Below are positions 55,279 through 63,228 of a stretch of 64,000 nucleotides of DNA, in pieces. Made by a program: the position numbers and the translations under genes. This DNA is from Mucilaginibacter sp. cycad4. GTDB lineage: Bacteria; Bacteroidota; Bacteroidia; Sphingobacteriales; Sphingobacteriaceae. The stretch's first letter is position 1. Each line of letters starts with the position of its first letter. The notes under the pieces are model-generated. The model worked only from the letters and a program-made list of their open reading frames with translations. It had not been told where the DNA came from and did not search any database. The stretch lies in contig NZ_CP139559.1 in NCBI RefSeq assembly GCF_034263275.1, positions 2,666,001 through 2,730,000 on the forward strand, given 5' to 3'.

Positions 55279-57663
55279 TTATTCAGATCGTAAACTCTTC
55301 ACCGGGTTAGTTAAAGCCGCTTTAATGGCCTGGAAACTTACTGTTGTAAAGGCTATAACCAGCGCCAATACACCGGCAAATACGAAGATCCACCAGCTGA
55401 TGCTTATACGATAAGCAAAATCCTGAAGCCAGCTGTGCATAGTTAACCAGGCTACCGGAAATGCTATTAATGATGAGATAAGCACTAATATCAAAAACTC
55501 CTGGGATAACATATTGACAATACCCGATACCGATGCGCCCAGCACTTTGCGGATGCCGATTTCGCGGGTGCGTTGGATGGTGCTGTATGATGCCAAACCA
55601 AGCAACCCAAGACACGAGATAAATATAGCCAGCACCGCAAAGTTGAGGAACAGGTTGCCAAAAGTTACTTCGGATGCATATTGTTTATTAAATGTTTCGT
55701 CAACAAATACGTAATTAAAAGGCCTTTCGGGTGCCAAAGCTTTCCATCTGCTTTGAATAGCCGAAATAGTTGCAGGTATATTCTTAGCTCCTATTTTCAA
55801 GGTAAAAGCACCTGTACCACGGGTATTGATACGCATGTTCAACGGCTTAACTGTTTCCTGCAGTGATTGAAAGTGAAAATCTTTTAATACCCCGATGATC
55901 TTACCTGTACGCCCCCATTGCGAGTAGTTCCTGCCTACGGCATCGGCAGGGTTGCGATAACCGAGGCTTTTGGCAGTGGCTTCGTTTATAACTATAGCCT
56001 TGGTGGTATCAGTACCAAAGGCTTTTGAAAACACGCGACCAGCAGCCAGTTTCATCTCAAATTGCGGAATGAAATCGTAATCAATATCGTACATATTCAT
56101 ATTCATTTGCTGCATGGCGCCAGCCTGGTTCTGAATTTCGGAATAGGCCACACTGTTGCCGAAACCTGGGATAGCGCCAGAGGCCGTAGCGCCTAAAACG
56201 TTCGGGATTTTCTTCAACTCGTTTTTAATAATATCCTGCCTGCTTTGGATAGCCGAATCCCCACTGAAATCAATGGTGAGCATCTGGTTTTTCCGGAACC
56301 CCAGCGATTGGTTACGCATAAAGCTCAACTGGTTATAAACTACTATAGTGCCGATGATAAGCACTATGGATATGGTAAATTGTGTAACCACCAAACCCTT
56401 GCGCAATAAAATCCCTTTGGTTGATTTACTAAATCTCCCTTTTAATATGGTAACAGGTTTAAAGTTTGACAACACCAGGGCTGGATACAAACCGGCACAT
56501 AAACCAATAAAGCAGGCTATCAAAAACAGCTGGAACAAATAACCATTATGGAATATGCTATCGCTGATCACTTTACCCGCCAATTGATTAAACAACGACA
56601 ACAGCAAAAAGCTGAACAGGGCCGAAAATAGGAAGGAGATTAAACATATAATAACCGATTCACTCAGAAACTGGATGGTAAGCTGCTGCTTCATGGCCCC
56701 GATCACCTTGCGGATACCTACTTCTTTAGCTCTTTCGGTAGCCCGGGCGGTAGTAAGGTTTATGAAATTAATACAGGCTATCAATAATATAAATACAGCT
56801 ATAATAGAAAAGATGCGCACATTGTACAGGTTGCCCGATTCGGGTGCGCCACGTTTTGATACCATGTAAACATCCTTCAGTGGCTCCAAAAAGAAGGCAT
56901 AATCCATTCCCTGCTTTTTATCAGCTTCGGTATAATGCCTGTTTACAAATGCCTTCATACGCGACTGCAATTTATTGGCATCATACCCCTTTGGCAATAA
57001 GATATAGGTAAAATTGCCAAAGTTGCCCCATTGGGTTAACCTGTCTTTACTTTGTTTAGCTATAGTGGCAATAGATACCAGCATCTCAAATTTAAAATGC
57101 GAATTTGATGGTACATCTTTTACCACAGCCACCACCGAAGCCGGGTTCTTTCCGTCAAGGATCAATGACTGCCCTATGGGGTTTTCGGCACCAAAATATT
57201 TTTTTGCCGCTTTTTCTGTGAGTACAATTGTGTTCGGAAGAGAAAAAGCTTTATCTACGTCACCCTTAAGCACCGGGAAAGTAAACATTTTAAATAACGA
57301 CGGTTCGGCAAATAGCGCGTTATTCTCCTGGATTTTTAAATCACCACGCTGAACCAGGAACCCGGCACCAAAAATTCGGGTATTGGCTTTAATCTCCGGA
57401 TAATCCTGCTGCAAAGCCGGACCGATGGGCGCTATTGATGAACTCCAGTTTAAGGTTTCGGTAGGTGTTTTAATATCAGATACTACACGATAGATCTGGC
57501 CGGACTTTTCATTAAAATTGTCATAGCTCAGCTCAAACTTTACGTACATAAAGATCAGGAAGGCAGCCGTCATCCCAACAGCCAGCCCAATAATGTTAAT
57601 GAGCGAGAAACCCTTATGCCGCCAAAGGTTCCTGAATGCAATTTTAATATAGTTTTTTATCAT
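55279..57663 (-). CDS. P19: MacB/FtsX-type ABC permease (P3/P19 subtype)
   Basis: 794 residues. Motif twin of P3: DIKTPTETLNW after TM1, FLVQRGDLKIQENNALF, linker DVYMVSKRGAPESGNLYNV, the second-domain run QWGRTGKIIGVLKDFHFQSL, and CLGLLGLASYSTIQRTRE before the second coupling helix REIGIRKVLGA. The first coupling helix is KEVGIRKVIGA. TM1 GLAVGMTAAFLIFMYV. Standard TNPVKSLRSE end. It lies 134 bp after P20 in the adaptor unit. The twin P3 lies in another unit, so paralogue subtypes are spread over differently promoted operons. Confidence 0.92.
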   Translation of the reverse strand: MIKNYIKIAFRNLWRHKGFSLINIIGLAVGMTAAFLIFMYVKFELSYDNFNEKSGQIYRVVSDIKTPTETLNWSSSIAPIGPALQQDYPEIKANTRIFGAGFLVQRGDLKIQENNALFAEPSLFKMFTFPVLKGDVDKAFSLPNTIVLTEKAAKKYFGAENPIGQSLILDGKNPASVVAVVKDVPSNSHFKFEMLVSIATIAKQSKDRLTQWGNFGNFTYILLPKGYDANKLQSRMKAFVNRHYTEADKKQGMDYAFFLEPLKDVYMVSKRGAPESGNLYNVRIFSIIAVFILLIACINFINLTTARATERAKEVGIRKVIGAMKQQLTIQFLSESVIICLISFLFSALFSFLLLSLFNQLAGKVISDSIFHNGYLFQLFLIACFIGLCAGLYPALVLSNFKPVTILKGRFSKSTKGILLRKGLVVTQFTISIVLIIGTIVVYNQLSFMRNQSLGFRKNQMLTIDFSGDSAIQSRQDIIKNELKKIPNVLGATASGAIPGFGNSVAYSEIQNQAGAMQQMNMNMYDIDYDFIPQFEMKLAAGRVFSKAFGTDTTKAIVINEATAKSLGYRNPADAVGRNYSQWGRTGKIIGVLKDFHFQSLQETVKPLNMRINTRGTGAFTLKIGAKNIPATISAIQSRWKALAPERPFNYVFVDETFNKQYASEVTFGNLFLNFAVLAIFISCLGLLGLASYSTIQRTREIGIRKVLGASVSGIVNMLSQEFLILVLISSLIAFPVAWLTMHSWLQDFAYRISISWWIFVFAGVLALVIAFTTVSFQAIKAALTNPVKSLRSE

Positions 57664-57670
57664 GGTTTAT

Positions 57671-57791
57671 TTCATTAAATCATTTTACTTCGTGTCATTA
57701 GGTCATTGGTGGCCTGTATACTTTTACATCATTAAGTCATGAATACGCTTTGCAATTAATGGCTTTGATGCAAAGCAAAATGGCTCAATGA
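57671..57791. repeat. TCATT-family inverted repeat, P20/P19 gap (longest)
   Basis: About 120 bp: TCATTAAATCATTTTACTTC, TGTCATTAGGTCATTGG and TCATTAAGTCATGAATACGC on one side, GGCTTTGATGCAAAGC and AAAATGGCTCAATGA on the other. Looks like two merged copies. Confidence 0.65.
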
Positions 57792-57797
57792 AATTCG

Positions 57798-60164
57798 TCA
57801 TTCGTCCCTCAAACTCTTAACCGGGTTTATAGTGGCCGCTTTAATAGCCTGGTACGATATCGTTACAGCTGCTATAATAAATGAGGATGCAATGGCAACT
57901 ATAAATATTCCCGGGCCGATGTTAATATGGTATGCAAAATTTTGCAGCCAATTGTGCATTAGGTAATAACCAAGGGGAGCCGCTACTACAAAAGCTATAG
58001 CTATCAGGTAAATAAATTCCTTAGTGAAGAGCGCCACAATGCTTGACACCGGTGCGCCTAATACTTTACGAATGCCAACCTCTTTTGTACGTTGGGATGC
58101 AGCGAAGGCAATTAAACCGTACAAGCCTAAACAACCTATAAATATGGCGATATAGGAGAAAAGCTGAAACGCCACATATACCTTTTGCTCCTGCCTGTAA
58201 AAATTGGCTATATGCTCATCAACAAACTGAAACTGAAAAACATTATCGGGATAAAGAGCAGACCACTGCTTGTTGATATAACTAATAGTCTGGCTCATGT
58301 TGGCAGGCTGTATTTTTATGCTCGCCATAAAAAACCTGTCCGGATTATATTCCAGTACGCATGAGCGGCGCTTTTTATGTTTTGATTCGCTCTGAAAATC
58401 TTTTACAACACCAACAATGGTTGATTTTTGATCGCCATTTAATGTTACATGCTTGTTTAAAGCTAACTGGGGATTTTGAATACCCAATTTCTGCATCATC
58501 GTTTCATTAATGACTACTTTATGAACAGTGTCCTTTTCATTCTTTTTCCAGATCTTTTGTCCGGCCAGCATTTGCAGCCTGAACATATCGGTAAATTTTT
58601 CGTCTATCGCTTTGAATTCGGTAACATCATCTTTCGTAAGCCCCAGTTCGGCCGATGAAAAGCTGGTAAAGTTGCTGTTAAAACCCGGGGCACCTGATGA
58701 AAAGCTGATTTCTTTAACACCCGGATAGGCGGCCAGCCGCTGGCTCAATACCTCCCGCTTTTTCATATCCGGCAAGCCTACCGATACCACGGCATCCTTA
58801 TCAAAACCCAGGTCTTGGTTTTTAAAAAAATCCATTTGCCGGGCAACGATCAGCGTGCCTATAATCATAATCTGCGAAATGGCAAACTGTCCTATTACCA
58901 ACCCTTTACGCAATGTCAGTTTTCCGCTGCCGCCCGAGCTTTTATTTTTAAAGCTGTCAACCGGTTGAAATGCCGATTGTACAAATGATGGGTATAAACC
59001 GGCAAGCAGGATCACTACTAAAGTGATTGCACCTATCCAACCCATTACCGTTGGTTGCAGCAATTGTGAAGCATCAATATTAATGGACATCCATGCACCT
59101 GCTTCAGACAGGAACAACGCGCACAAGCCAACGCCCAATACTACCGAAAATAAAACCAGCACTGTGGTTTCGCCCAAAAACTGTTTTATCAATTGCTGGC
59201 GGCTTGCACCAAGCACCTTACGCATACCAACCTCTTTTGCACGCTTGATGGCCTGGGCAGTTGCAAGGTTAATAAAATTGATGCAGGCGGTAATGATAAT
59301 AAGCAAAGCCACGCCAATTAACGCATAATAGGTATCCTTTGAAGTTGGTGTAATAATGTTATTGATGTAACGCTGATCAAAGTGGATGTCCTTTAAAGGT
59401 TGAAATGGTAAAACGGCGGCCTTTGCAATATCAGCGCCCCAGTTCTTTTTAATAAAAGCCGGCATCTTGCTATTCAATTGATGGACAGAATAGCCTTTGG
59501 GCAAAACGATGTAAGCATAACTGCCACCCATAATAGCCCAAAAGTTGCCCATTGCCCCTTTTAAATTTTTTTCGATACTGGTTAATGAGATCAGGAATGA
59601 AAAGGGCAAACTTGTATTTGCAGGCAGATCTTTAATAATACCCGTTACTTTTACATCGAGTTGATTTTCAAAATTAATCAGCTTCCCCATAGCATCTGCC
59701 TTTCCAAAATATTTTTTGGCAATACTTTCGGTGAGCACCACACTATTAGGCTCTTTAAGAGCTGTATTAGGATCGCCGGCGAGCCATTGATAATCAAAAA
59801 CTTTGTCAATCTGGTTATCGCCAAAGGCAACGTTGTGTTCACTATAGCGGTTCTCTCCTATCTTGATCATAGCATCCCCCTGGTAAAAAACCTGCGTAGT
59901 TTGCTCCAGTTCAGGGAAATCGATGCGCATGGCAGGAATAACAGCCATGGATACATTGGAGTTAAAATCAAGTGCGTGCAGGGTCACGCGATAAGTGCGA
60001 TCAGCCTTACTGTTATAACTGTCATAACCAAGCTCATTTCTGACAACCAGGAAAATTACCAGGCAGGCTGCCACACCCAGTGTAAGTCCGAAAATGTTCA
60101 GGAAGGCGTAACCCAGGTTACGACGGATATTCCTGAAAGCGATAACTACATAACTCTTTAACAT
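57798..60164 (-). CDS. P20: MacB/FtsX-type ABC permease (MHFD subtype), first intact permease after the ATPase
   Basis: 788 residues. Linker DIHFDQRYINNIITPTSKD, helix-2 end ACINFINLATAQAIKRAK and CLGLYGLIAFAASQRTKE place it with P5, P7 and P9. Coupling helices are KEVGMRKVLGA and KEVGIRKVLGA. The second domain has VVKDFQSESKHKKRRSCVLE, a basic run not seen in other members. The C-terminus INPVKSLRDE differs from the usual LANPVKSLRSE. The start at 60164 is preceded by AAAGGAGGGG, an edge of the CCTCC-type repeat that makes a good ribosome-binding site. It lies 123 bp after the deleted permease remnant. Confidence 0.92.
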   Translation of the reverse strand: MLKSYVVIAFRNIRRNLGYAFLNIFGLTLGVAACLVIFLVVRNELGYDSYNSKADRTYRVTLHALDFNSNVSMAVIPAMRIDFPELEQTTQVFYQGDAMIKIGENRYSEHNVAFGDNQIDKVFDYQWLAGDPNTALKEPNSVVLTESIAKKYFGKADAMGKLINFENQLDVKVTGIIKDLPANTSLPFSFLISLTSIEKNLKGAMGNFWAIMGGSYAYIVLPKGYSVHQLNSKMPAFIKKNWGADIAKAAVLPFQPLKDIHFDQRYINNIITPTSKDTYYALIGVALLIIITACINFINLATAQAIKRAKEVGMRKVLGASRQQLIKQFLGETTVLVLFSVVLGVGLCALFLSEAGAWMSINIDASQLLQPTVMGWIGAITLVVILLAGLYPSFVQSAFQPVDSFKNKSSGGSGKLTLRKGLVIGQFAISQIMIIGTLIVARQMDFFKNQDLGFDKDAVVSVGLPDMKKREVLSQRLAAYPGVKEISFSSGAPGFNSNFTSFSSAELGLTKDDVTEFKAIDEKFTDMFRLQMLAGQKIWKKNEKDTVHKVVINETMMQKLGIQNPQLALNKHVTLNGDQKSTIVGVVKDFQSESKHKKRRSCVLEYNPDRFFMASIKIQPANMSQTISYINKQWSALYPDNVFQFQFVDEHIANFYRQEQKVYVAFQLFSYIAIFIGCLGLYGLIAFAASQRTKEVGIRKVLGAPVSSIVALFTKEFIYLIAIAFVVAAPLGYYLMHNWLQNFAYHINIGPGIFIVAIASSFIIAAVTISYQAIKAATINPVKSLRDE

Positions 60165-60189
60165 GAACCCCTCCTTTTATTAATCACTA

Positions 60190-60283
60190 TGTCATTGGGT
60201 CATTATATCATTGCCTGTTTGTTACGCTGTGTTAGGCCATTATTAAAAATAATTTAATGGCGTAAAGCAAATGACTCAATGAC
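60190..60283. repeat. TCATT-family inverted repeat between permease remnant and P20
   Basis: TGTCATTGGGTCATTATATC on one side; AATTTAATGGCGTAAAGCAA and ATGACTCAATGACC on the other. It follows the remnant's stop, showing that the remnant kept the normal 3' flank. Confidence 0.7.
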
Positions 60284-60287
60284 CTTG

Positions 60288-60467
60288 TTATTCAGAACGC
60301 AAACTCTTCACCGGGTTAGCCAGCGCGGCTTTCACTGCCTGGAAACTGATGGTAACAAAAGCTATAATAACAGCTGCGCCAATGGCAAGGCCAACAATGT
60401 TTAAAGCACTGTAAAACTTTCTGTTAACTAAGTTTCGCCATGCGGTTTTCAGGTAGTTTTTAAACAT
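60288..60467 (-). pseudogene. Internally deleted permease remnant (N-terminus joined to C-terminus)
   Basis: 59 codons from the ATG at 60467. The first 30 residues (MFKNYLKTAWRN ... NIVGLAIG) are the normal start and half of TM1, and the rest (AAVIIAFVTISFQAVKAALA then NPVKSLRSE) is the second half of TM8 and the conserved tail. About 730 residues that every other member has are missing, in frame, with no stop. It sits where the first permease of the adaptor unit should be, right after the ATPase gene. It could be a true deletion, a collapsed assembly, or a tiny retained hydrophobic protein. It has no coupling helix or periplasmic domain, so it cannot work as a permease. Confidence 0.85.
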
Positions 60468-60504
60468 AGGAATAGCTGTTAAATAACAAAAACTCTCTAA
60501 CACA

Positions 60505-60530
60505 CCCTTCTCTACAAATGCAGAGAAGGG
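60505..60530. repeat. Hairpin CCCTTCTCT...AGAGAAGGG upstream of the remnant
   Basis: Perfect 9-bp stem with an 8-nt loop between the ATPase gene and the remnant. It resembles one half of the CCTCC/CTCTCC repeat family. Confidence 0.6.
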
Positions 60531-60660
60531 CAGCAGAGGCAATTATTAACTTATCTATAAACTGATTTCGGGGGCGTTGGTCTAAGTCCAGAGTCTTGAG
60601 TTTTAAGTCAAAAGTCCTTTTTACCATGAACTATGAACCATCGACTATTAACTCAACAAA

Positions 60661-61338
60661 CTACACCATGATATTTTCCATAACGGTTTGTCCGTCAAGC
60701 AGGCGTATAATGCGGTGACTGTAACGTGCATCATGTTCAGAGTGCGTAACCATGATAATGGTAGTTCCCTGTTCGTTCAAATCGGTAAGCAGTTCCATCA
60801 CATCGTTACCGTTACTGCTGTCCAGGTTACCGGTAGGCTCATCCGCAAGGATCAGTTTTGGTTTGTTAACAACTGCACGGGCAATAGCCACACGCTGTTG
60901 CTGACCACCTGATAACTGCTGCGGGTAGTGGTTGCGACGGTGCATGATCTGCATTTTGTCTAATACCTCTTCTACCCTTTTAACACGCTCTGAAGCAGCT
61001 ACACCGGTGTAAATCAGTGGCAGCTCAACGTTTTCAAATACGGTAAGCTCATCAATAAGGTTAAAGCTTTGAAACACGAAACCGATGTTGTGTTTACGCA
61101 GATCGGCGCGTTTACGCTCATTAAAATGAGCTACTTCAACTTCATTAAAAACATAGCTGCCGGCATCCGGGTCATCAAGCATACCTAAAATATTAAGCAA
61201 GGTTGATTTACCACAGCCCGACGGACCCATAATGGCCACAAACTCGCCTGTAGCCACTTCCATCGACAGCTTGTTTAACGCGATGGTCTCTACCTCTTCA
61301 GTACGGTAGAATTTCTCGAGATTAGAAATTTTTATCAT
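60661..61338 (-). CDS. ABC transporter ATPase, LolD/MacB type (ATPase 1)
   Basis: Cytoplasmic ATPase of 225 residues that should energise the FtsX-type permeases. All motifs are canonical: Walker A GPSGCGKS (38-45), Q90, signature LSGGQQQRVAIARA (142-155), Walker B LILADE (162-167), D-loop GNLDS, and H-loop His at about 199 in VTHSEHD. It has the same length and motif positions as ATPase 2 (6266-6943), a clear paralogue. The start is supported by GGAGG five bases before the ATG, uncommon among the genes here. It lies between the adaptor gene (131 bp upstream) and the permease remnant, in the unit under element A. Given 20 intact permeases and two ATPases, it probably serves many of them; that is inference. 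Confidence 0.94.
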   Translation of the reverse strand: MIKISNLEKFYRTEEVETIALNKLSMEVATGEFVAIMGPSGCGKSTLLNILGMLDDPDAGSYVFNEVEVAHFNERKRADLRKHNIGFVFQSFNLIDELTVFENVELPLIYTGVAASERVKRVEEVLDKMQIMHRRNHYPQQLSGGQQQRVAIARAVVNKPKLILADEPTGNLDSSNGNDVMELLTDLNEQGTTIIMVTHSEHDARYSHRIIRLLDGQTVMENIMV

Positions 61339-61469
61339 TGGTGCCTCCGTTATTCATCCCGCCTTTTATGGCGATATGATTTGATTTTTTGTTTATTTTA
61401 ATTTATTAATTAGTTCGGTTTATATTATAATGACGCTTAAACAGTGCCCGGCGTTGCAACCGGGTTACG

Positions 61470-62726
61470 TTATTTTTTTAATACAAGCTCCTGGATATCA
61501 CCATAGGTTTCATAACTTGAGGTAATAACCTTATCGCCCGGGTTTAATCCTTCTGTTACCACGAAATAATCAGGGCTCTGGCGTCCAAGCTGGATGTTTA
61601 CCTTATAAGCTTTTGAACCGTCTTCACTTACCTTAAAGATCCAGTTACCGCCTGTTTGCTGGAAGAAACCACCTTTAGGTACTAACACAGCCTGCATCTG
61701 ATCGCTCAACGCCAGCCTCACCTGCAGCGTTTGTCCTTTACGGATGCCTGTAGGTACCTTACCAACAAATTGCATATCAACCTGGAAACTACCTGTTGTT
61801 TTAACCTGGGTATATACCTTTTTGATAACCAGGTTATATGTTTGATCGGCAAACTGAAAATCGCCCTTCAGGCCGGTGTAAATGCGTGATAAGTAATGCT
61901 CATCGATATCAACCCTAACCTTGAAGCCCGATTGTACGTCTATCTGCCCTAAGTGTTCGCCTTTATTTTTGTTCTGCCCCACTTCGGCATCCATTGAAGT
62001 TAACTGACCATCAGTAGGGGCCCTTAATACTAAGCCCGCTACTTTTTTGCGCATCAGCTCAAGCGTGGTTTTCATGTGTGCATACTGCTCCTGTGATTGT
62101 GAAGCCTGCTGTTTAACAAGCGAGGTATCCTGAGATAAGATCTGTTTGGCTAATTTGTAACGGTTTACCTGGTAATCATAAGTATTTTTTGCAGATTGAT
62201 ATTCCTGTAAGCCGATAGCTTTTTGGTCATAAAGATGTTTATCCAGCTTGTAAATCCTTTCGGCTTCTTTATAAGCATTCTCCACATCGGCCATAGTATT
62301 TAGTTTGCTGATGGTGTTTTGCTGAGCGTTATTACGAGAGATCTGCATTTGGGTTTGCTCGGCATACACAGCTGTTTCCTGGTTAGCCAGGGTAAGTTCC
62401 AGATCGGTGTTGGACATTCTCAGGATCGGGTCGCCTTTTTTAAGAGTGGCTCCGTCCTCAACAAATTTTTCCTCAACAACACCACCTTCTGAGGCATCAA
62501 GATATATGGTAGTCAGGGGCATAACCACGCCGTTAACCGGTATAAACTCCTGGAAAGGGCCTTTAGTAATAGTACTTATAGTTAAGCGTTCAGTATCAAC
62601 ATCAAGCTTGCTTTTACCCGATGTAAGATAAATACTGCCGCCTATTAGTAAAATAATGCCTGTAATACCTGCAATGGTAAGTATCTTCTTGCTGTTCCAG
62701 GTCTTTTTCTCAATTTTTCTGTCCAC
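61470..62726 (-). CDS. HlyD/MacA-type periplasmic adaptor (membrane fusion protein), GTG start
   Basis: Inner-membrane-anchored adaptor linking permease and TolC-like channel, 418 residues from a GTG at 62726. An ATG at 62795 is in frame, but it lies upstream of the promoter-like element at 62772-62757, and its extra 23 residues look unrelated. From the GTG the protein reads (M)DRKIEKKTWNSKK, then a single membrane helix (about 16-36). A lipoyl-like half-motif follows (SEGGVVEEKFVEDGATLKKG), then a long helical hairpin rich in Q, K and E (about 110-230), the second lipoyl half (LVLRAPTDGQLTSMDAEVGQ), a beta-barrel domain (VRVDIDEHYLSRIYTG) and a C-terminal membrane-proximal domain (VVTEGLNPGDKVIT). 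First gene of the unit under element A. Confidence 0.9.
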   Translation of the reverse strand: MDRKIEKKTWNSKKILTIAGITGIILLIGGSIYLTSGKSKLDVDTERLTISTITKGPFQEFIPVNGVVMPLTTIYLDASEGGVVEEKFVEDGATLKKGDPILRMSNTDLELTLANQETAVYAEQTQMQISRNNAQQNTISKLNTMADVENAYKEAERIYKLDKHLYDQKAIGLQEYQSAKNTYDYQVNRYKLAKQILSQDTSLVKQQASQSQEQYAHMKTTLELMRKKVAGLVLRAPTDGQLTSMDAEVGQNKNKGEHLGQIDVQSGFKVRVDIDEHYLSRIYTGLKGDFQFADQTYNLVIKKVYTQVKTTGSFQVDMQFVGKVPTGIRKGQTLQVRLALSDQMQAVLVPKGGFFQQTGGNWIFKVSEDGSKAYKVNIQLGRQSPDYFVVTEGLNPGDKVITSSYETYGDIQELVLKK

Positions 62727-62756
62727 TGTATTTTTATAATATTTTGAAATGTTATA

Positions 62757-62866
62757 ACAAAAAGATATGCCACAAATTAAAATACTGTTTTTCAATCATT
62801 TAAACACAAAATATAGTATTAAAGCGTACGCTTCTGTTACATCAGGTGTACGGTATTGATACACTG
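62757..62866 (-). promoter_or_regulatory. Regulatory element A: conserved upstream site plus sigma54-like promoter for the adaptor unit
   Basis: Minus strand: 62866-62824 carries TGTATCA, ACCGTACAC, GATGTAAC and CGTACGC; 58 bp from the CGTAC block comes TGGCATATCTTTTTGT (62772-62757), the only copy with the classical TGGCA of a -24 element. The GTG start follows about 30 bp downstream. It lies in the divergent space facing the response regulator. Confidence 0.65.
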
Positions 62867-63228
62867 TATTTTTACGCTTTAACAGCATGTTGCAGGCAAA
62901 TGCAGGTTAGCACTTCATTGTGAACCTTTTATATAATTTCAGGTATAAAAAGCAGGCATTTAGCATAAAAATTGTAACAGATGGTATCATTAACGAGTCT
63001 TTGATTTATTGTTTCATAGCTGATTGTTCATAGCATATAGTTCATAGTTCATGGCAAGGATGCTAAAAGTAGTTTCGATAAAAGGATTACAATTTACTTT
63101 AAATTTATAACTTTTGTTAAATTGACATCCTTAATAAAAGATGCTATTAATATTTTGAACTTAAATAATCATGTGCCATCATTTTGAGGGCCATGAACAT
63201 TCATCTATGAACTATTAACCAAAAATAA
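62867..63228. other. Non-coding space before the response regulator, with a long inverted repeat
   Basis: No gene seen. GTTCATAGTTCATGGC (63039-63054 region) and GGCCATGAACATTC followed by ATCTATGAACTATTAAC (63189-63218) are inverted to each other around about 135 bp of AT-rich DNA. A similar run, CCATGAACTATGAACCATCG, lies at about 60626. This is probably another genomic repeat family. The promoter of the regulator should be in here but no clear one could be picked. Confidence 0.5.

Noticed and set aside
13641..60283. Integron-like cassette array (one-orientation genes each followed by an imperfect inverted repeat)
   Set aside because: The repeats are TCATT/AATGA runs without attC core sites, no integrase gene is seen, and all genes are paralogues of one family with their own internal promoters at five places.
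61440..61470. CCCGG...CCGGG hairpin after the adaptor stop as a terminator
   Set aside because: The stem is only 5 bp and no T-run follows on the minus strand; the ATPase gene downstream appears to belong to the same unit.
62727..62795. ATG-initiated N-terminal extension of the adaptor
   Set aside because: It would start upstream of the promoter-like element and adds residues with no family resemblance; the GTG start is preferred.
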